From Sulfopaludibacter sp035551455 (GTDB lineage: Bacteria; Acidobacteriota; Terriglobia; Bryobacterales; Bryobacteraceae): a DNA stretch of 64,000 bases. Positions 60,170 to 64,000 of this stretch are shown here, one piece after another. Numbering within the stretch: position 1 is the first letter of the stretch; every line of letters begins with the position of its first letter. The DNA lies in the NCBI GenBank assembly GCA_035551455.1, contig DASZMZ010000066.1, forward strand, positions 1 through 64,000. Direction: 5' to 3'. The translations under genes and the position numbers were made by a program. The notes beneath the pieces are model-generated. The model searched no databases and had not been told where the DNA came from. It saw only the letters and a list, made by a program, of their open reading frames with translations.

Positions 60170-60189
60170 CAAAGTTCCCTTCTGGATGT

Positions 60190-61635
60190 CTACAGTTTCC
60201 CACGATTTTCCGCGGGCTGCAGGGGCATAATCAAGCTCAACAGTACCGTGATCAGGAAGTTCACGCACAACGCCAGAAAGCCCGCACTCCAGCCGTGGAA
60301 CGGGTCGCGATGGGTGAGCATGAGGATCGCGACGAGTCCCACTCCGGCGACCATACCCGCGAACACCGCGGCCATGGCGGCGCGTTTCCAGAACAGCCCC
60401 AGCACCACTCCGGGAAAGAACTGCGTGACCCCGGCATACCCCAGCAGCAGCAGTGAAACCAGCGTCGTCGAACTGTAGATGGCGAAGTAGAGACTCACCA
60501 GGCTGATCACCACCACCATGATGCGCGCCGTCTTCGCCACCTGATCGTCCGTCATGTGTGGCGCGACGATGGGCCGCCAGAAGTTCTTCGCGAACAGCGT
60601 GGCCGCGGTCAGGATGAAGACGGCGGCGGGCACGATCGCCGTCAGCGCGCCTGCGCCGCCGATCAGTCCGAGGAACCAGGGCGGAAAGCTCTGGCGCACG
60701 ATGGTCAGCAGCGCCAAGTCGCCATTCGGCAGTCCCGGGACCACCAGCACGGCCGCGAAGCCCGCGAAGAACACGAACGCCAGCGTCAGCGTATACAGCG
60801 GCATCGCCACCGCATTGCGGCGCAGCGTGTCGCCGCTCTTGGCAGTGTACGAAGCGGCGAAAGCATGCGGCCACATGTAGAAGCCCAACGAGGTGAGCAG
60901 CACCGTGGAAACGTACCAGGAGTGGCCCAGATTCGGCGTCGCGCCGGGCATGGTCAGGTGCGCCGGATGCGTTCGCGCCAACGCCGCGAACATAGGTCCG
61001 ATTCCGCCGAAGTGCAGGTAGGGGATGCCGATGCCGATGGCCACCGCGGCAACCAGCATCAGGACGTCTTTCAGTACGCTGACCCAGGCCACCGCACGTA
61101 CCCCGCTGACGATGACAAAGGCCGCCAGCAGCACCACTGAGATGATCATGGCCGGGGTCCGGCCGATGCCGTCGAAACTGGCGAGCGAGACGATGATGCC
61201 GAGTCCGGTGAGCTGCAACTGGAGATAGGGGATGAGGAAGGCGATTCCGACGATGCAGACGAACGCCGCCAGGTACTTGCTGCCGTAGCGATGGCGGAAG
61301 AAGTCGGACTGCGTCTGCAGACCATGGCGGCGTCCCACTTCCCAGATAGGCGGCAGAATAAAGAAGGATACGACGTAGGCCAGCGTGAGGTAGGCCATGA
61401 TGTAGAGCGTGGGACCGCCGCGCGAGTAGGCCCATCCGCTCGCGCCCAGGAAGGCGAACGTAGTGTACACTTCGCCGGCCATCAGGAGGTACATCAGGAA
61501 GCCGCCGAAACCGCGCCCGCCCACGGTCCACTGTTCCAGGTCCATCTTGCGGCGCGCGCCGGCCAGGAAGCCAATCGCGGCGCCGATACCGACAATCGCG
61601 AAGATTGTGGCCAGCGAGATGGCGCTCGGCGTCAT
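60190..61635 (-). CDS. Sodium:solute symporter family transporter
   Basis: A 481-residue SSF transporter with about 13 membrane segments. It starts MTPSAISLATIFAIVGIGAAIGFLAG, with RKMDLEQWTVGGRGFGGFLMYLLMAGEVYTTFAFLGASGWAYSRG, SGVRAVAWVSVLKDVLM, and the sodium-motif region GGAGALTAIVPAAVFILTAATLFAKN. It closely matches the type paired with small DUF3311 proteins, often proposed to carry monocarboxylates, pantothenate or related solutes. The start overlaps the DUF3311 stop by 4 bp. Confidence 0.92.
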   Translation of the reverse strand: MTPSAISLATIFAIVGIGAAIGFLAGARRKMDLEQWTVGGRGFGGFLMYLLMAGEVYTTFAFLGASGWAYSRGGPTLYIMAYLTLAYVVSFFILPPIWEVGRRHGLQTQSDFFRHRYGSKYLAAFVCIVGIAFLIPYLQLQLTGLGIIVSLASFDGIGRTPAMIISVVLLAAFVIVSGVRAVAWVSVLKDVLMLVAAVAIGIGIPYLHFGGIGPMFAALARTHPAHLTMPGATPNLGHSWYVSTVLLTSLGFYMWPHAFAASYTAKSGDTLRRNAVAMPLYTLTLAFVFFAGFAAVLVVPGLPNGDLALLTIVRQSFPPWFLGLIGGAGALTAIVPAAVFILTAATLFAKNFWRPIVAPHMTDDQVAKTARIMVVVISLVSLYFAIYSSTTLVSLLLLGYAGVTQFFPGVVLGLFWKRAAMAAVFAGMVAGVGLVAILMLTHRDPFHGWSAGFLALCVNFLITVLLSLIMPLQPAENRGKL

Positions 61636-61835
61636 TCGGCGCCGCCATCCAGCCGGTACGCGGCCCAGAGGCAGACACTGCTCAGCACGATCCAGCAGAT
61701 CAACCAGAAGAGGTTGAACGGCAGGCCCAGAATCATCGGTTCCACACGGTCCCAAAGCGAGACGGAGAAGCACATCGCGGCGAACGGGACGAGTCCCAGC
61801 GCCAGTGCGCCGCGGGATGGCTTCCTCTCGGACAC
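61632..61835 (-). CDS. DUF3311 small membrane protein
   Basis: A 67-residue protein with two membrane helices (ALGLVPFAAMCFSVSLWDRVEPMILGLPFNLFWLICWIVLSSVCLWAAYRL). The central G-x-P-F-N-x-F-W pattern marks DUF3311, which nearly always precedes an SSF transporter gene, as here with a 4-bp overlap. It probably helps fold or stabilise the transporter; that role is inferred from linkage. Confidence 0.9.
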   Translation of the reverse strand: MSERKPSRGALALGLVPFAAMCFSVSLWDRVEPMILGLPFNLFWLICWIVLSSVCLWAAYRLDGGAE

Positions 61836-61845
61836 GGGCTCCTGA

Positions 61846-64000
61846 TTATTGGCCGCCGCGACCGCCTTGAGCCGGGGCCGACAGCTGGTAGTTGGCCGGA
61901 GGCTCCGCGTTGTATAGATAGCGGATGAAGTAATCCCAGCGACGGCGCGTCATGTAATTGGCGGCAGCGCCGTAGCCGTGCGCGGCGTTGGGGAACATGA
62001 TCAGGTCGAAATCCTTGTTGGCCTTGATCAGTTCGTTCACCACCAGCAGCGTGTTGTATGGCGGCACGTTGTTGTCCATGGTGCCGTGCGCCAGCAGCAG
62101 GTGGCCCTTGAGATTCTTCGCCAGCAGTTGGTTGGCCTGGCTATCGTAGTTATCGCCGGCACTGCCGGGCTTGTCCTGCAGCAGACCCTGCCACTTTTCG
62201 CCCCAATCGTCTTCGTACTCGCGATTGTCGTGATTGCCGGATTCGCTGATCCCCACCTTAAAGAAATCGGGATACCGGAACATGGCGTCGGCCGTGGCGT
62301 ATCCCCCGCCTGAGTGGCCGTAGATGCCGGTCCGCTCCAGATCGATGTACGGGTACTTGGCGGCCAGTTGGCGCATGGCGGCCACCTGATCGGGCAGCGT
62401 GTTGTCACCCATGTCGCCGTAATAGGCTTCGTGGAATTTCTTGGAGCGCCACGGCGTCCCCATTCCGTCGATTTCGACCACGATGAAGCCGAGTTCGGCC
62501 AGGGCATCGCAATCTCCGCGCGCCGCCGAGAAACTGCGCGAGCCCACGCTGCCGGTCTGCGGTCCGGGGTAGATGTGATTGATGATCGGGTACTTCTTAT
62601 TAAGGTCGAGATTCGACGGCTTGAACATCAGGCCGTAAATGTCGGTGACGCCGTCGCGCGCCTTCACGCTGAACGGCACGGGCGCCTTCCAACCCGTGGC
62701 CAGCAGTTTGGAGATGTCGGCCTTCTCCAGATTCGCAATCAGCTTGCCGTTCCGGTCGCGCACCAAGGCGACCGGCGGCACATCGGGCTTCGAGTAGCTA
62801 TCCACGAAGTATGCGCCGTCGGGCGAAAGCGTGACGTCGTGGTTCCCGTCTTCGGGGGTGAGCAGCGCCGCGTTCTTGCCGTCAAAGCCCACCTTGTAGA
62901 GGTATGCGAAATACGGGTCGCGACCCTTCTCCCGGCCCACGCCCAGGAAGTAGATCAGGCGATTCTGTTCGTCCACGCGCAGGATGCGAGTAACGTTGCC
63001 TTCGCCCGTCGTGATTTGATTTTTCAACTTGCCGGTATTCAGATCGTGCAGATAGAGGTGGCCCCAGTTGTCCTTCTCGCTGAACCAGATGAATTCGTTC
63101 GAGGCCGGCAGGTAATGCCAGTCGACGCGCCCGTTACCCGATTCGAAGAACGTGGCGACCTTCTCCTCCATCACCTCGCGGACCGCACCAGTCGCCGTGT
63201 CGGCCACCTTCAACTGCTCGATCTTGTGATCGCGCGAGGTGGAGACGAAGGCCAGGTGCGAGCCGTCGGGCGCCCATTGCACGTCGCCCCAATCGCCCCC
63301 GCAAGCCAGGTCGTCGCAGAGGGTGGAGCGGTGCTGGTCGGGCGGCATTTGCAGCCGAATCACCTTAGCCGCATCCAGATCGATCACCACCCGCTGAATC
63401 ATGGTCACCGTGTGATCGCCGGGCAGCGGATATTTCCAGGAGCGCAGCGTGGGATGGCCCACCTTCGTCTCCACCAGGTACATTTCACCGACGCCGCGCT
63501 GATCCTGTTGAAAGGTGGCGACCTTGCGGGAATCGGGAGACCAGGACACGATGGCGCGATCGCTCGTGCTCCAGCCCGCGTTATCGGTGGCGTAGCCGAA
63601 ATCCTTGATGCCGTCCGTGGTCAACTGAGTCTCTTTGTTGGAGGCGGCGTCGCGCATCCAGAGGTTGTAGTCGCGGATGAAGACGGCGCGCTTCTTGTCC
63701 GGCGAGAGCGATTCGTTGCGCCCCCCGGTCGCGCCGCCGCCCCGTCCACCACGTCCGCCGCGTCCACCGCCGCCGCCGGTCGATGCCGTGGCTACTCCCC
63801 GGTCGGCGCACTTGCTGCCCTGGGTATCGCATTCATAATGACGGCCGCTGTAGTTGAAGGAGACGGTCTGGCCATCGGACGTGACGTCGATCTCCTGGAA
63901 CGGCAGGCGGTATGCGTTCACGCCCCCGCCGGCCACGCTGGACAGTGCAGCCGCCACTTTGACATGGTCGAAAGCCGGTTGCCGGGTTCCTTTGGCCGGA
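61846..64000 (-). CDS. S9 family (dipeptidyl peptidase IV-like) peptidase, N-terminus outside window
   Basis: At least 718 residues, open at the right edge, so signal peptide and start are not seen. The first part is a beta-propeller (VSWSPDSRKVATFQQDQR, DVQWAPDGSHLAFVSTSRD, DVTLSPDGAYFVD). The C-terminal alpha/beta-hydrolase domain has the nucleophile in YGHSGGGYATADAMF, an Asp in LAHGTMDNNVPPYNTL and a His in FPNAAHGYG. These fit the S9 exopeptidases that free dipeptides from proline peptides. A Gly/Arg-Gly tract (TGGGGGRGGRGGRGGGATGG) lies near 63720-63780, and a short QGGRGGQ ends the protein. It lies 10 bp before the DUF3311 gene, so a shared transcript is likely. Confidence 0.92.
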   Translation of the reverse strand, partial: PAKGTRQPAFDHVKVAAALSSVAGGGVNAYRLPFQEIDVTSDGQTVSFNYSGRHYECDTQGSKCADRGVATASTGGGGGRGGRGGRGGGATGGRNESLSPDKKRAVFIRDYNLWMRDAASNKETQLTTDGIKDFGYATDNAGWSTSDRAIVSWSPDSRKVATFQQDQRGVGEMYLVETKVGHPTLRSWKYPLPGDHTVTMIQRVVIDLDAAKVIRLQMPPDQHRSTLCDDLACGGDWGDVQWAPDGSHLAFVSTSRDHKIEQLKVADTATGAVREVMEEKVATFFESGNGRVDWHYLPASNEFIWFSEKDNWGHLYLHDLNTGKLKNQITTGEGNVTRILRVDEQNRLIYFLGVGREKGRDPYFAYLYKVGFDGKNAALLTPEDGNHDVTLSPDGAYFVDSYSKPDVPPVALVRDRNGKLIANLEKADISKLLATGWKAPVPFSVKARDGVTDIYGLMFKPSNLDLNKKYPIINHIYPGPQTGSVGSRSFSAARGDCDALAELGFIVVEIDGMGTPWRSKKFHEAYYGDMGDNTLPDQVAAMRQLAAKYPYIDLERTGIYGHSGGGYATADAMFRYPDFFKVGISESGNHDNREYEDDWGEKWQGLLQDKPGSAGDNYDSQANQLLAKNLKGHLLLAHGTMDNNVPPYNTLLVVNELIKANKDFDLIMFPNAAHGYGAAANYMTRRRWDYFIRYLYNAEPPANYQLSAPAQGGRGGQ

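Overview
The window looks like chromosome of a soil acidobacterium of the Bryobacterales / Solibacter type. DNA is GC-rich, and several families are close to diagnostic for that group: a TIGR03435 'soil' protein, a TIGR03436 VWFA-related protein, a TIGR03437 C-terminal domain, an acidobacterial duplicated orphan permease (ADOP), an Oar-like TonB receptor with a Gly-rich tail, and IPTL-CTERM surface proteins. These assignments come from motif recognition; no search was run. I see no tRNA, rRNA, CRISPR array, phage or insertion sequence, and the window is mostly core genome with lineage-specific secreted proteins.

Layout. 1-7.1 kb: a cut-off secreted protein, a small basic exported protein, a Tat-exported amidase, a beta-helix protein, a decayed ferritin-like gene, and an operon of a TIGR03435 protein, a polytopic membrane protein and a HEAT/barrel-sandwich membrane protein. 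7.2-18.0 kb: rplA-rplJ-rplL-rpoB-rpoC on the minus strand, with a promoter and hairpin-rich leader before rpoB, a palindromic repeat between rpoB and rpoC, and a terminator after rpoC; rplK is not in its usual place. 18.1-21.1 kb: cyanophycinase-like peptidase, a YVTN beta-propeller and a second IPTL-like protein, with a duplicated scrap of folC between the last two. 21.3-24.2 kb: rsfS-rlmH-accD-folC operon. 24.2-34.9 kb: exported VOC protein, Oar-like receptor, plsC, SulP transporter, Tat-exported aminotransferase, VWFA protein and hpt. 35-43 kb: metX-metW, a PF10119 methyltransferase, ispG-DUF2203-CYTH, an exported metallo-beta-lactamase-fold protein and a GT-C-like membrane protein. 43-54 kb: large BNR/sortilin-type propeller protein, small secreted proteins, a frameshifted ADOP permease, an NHL-repeat/TIGR03437 protein and a kelch-like protein. 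54-64 kb: DUF3592 protein, PQQ/cytochrome c dehydrogenase, Gfo/Idh oxidoreductase with a TIM-barrel isomerase, frameshifted Ser/Thr kinase, sodium:solute symporter with DUF3311 partner, and an S9 peptidase running off the right edge.

How the genes fit together. The core operons supply transcription and translation (rpoBC, rplAJL, rsfS, rlmH), lipid and folate precursors (accD, plsC, folC), isoprenoid precursors (ispG), methionine (metXW) and purine salvage (hpt). The rest is largely an envelope and scavenging programme: signal-peptide beta-propellers, receptors, peptidases, permeases and a quinoprotein dehydrogenase.

Main points for a second look: an eight-cysteine double zinc-ribbon-like insert in the N-terminus of RpoB; a ribosomal/RNAP operon that begins at rplA without rplK; the rpoB leader; a folC 3'-end duplication; three genes each interrupted by what looks like one missing base; several -10 boxes placed 5-7 nt before ATG with no Shine-Dalgarno, suggesting leaderless mRNAs; a Tat-exported PLP aminotransferase; and recurring Gly/Arg-Gly tracts in four unrelated exported proteins. 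I found no convincing new multi-gene defence or biosynthetic system.
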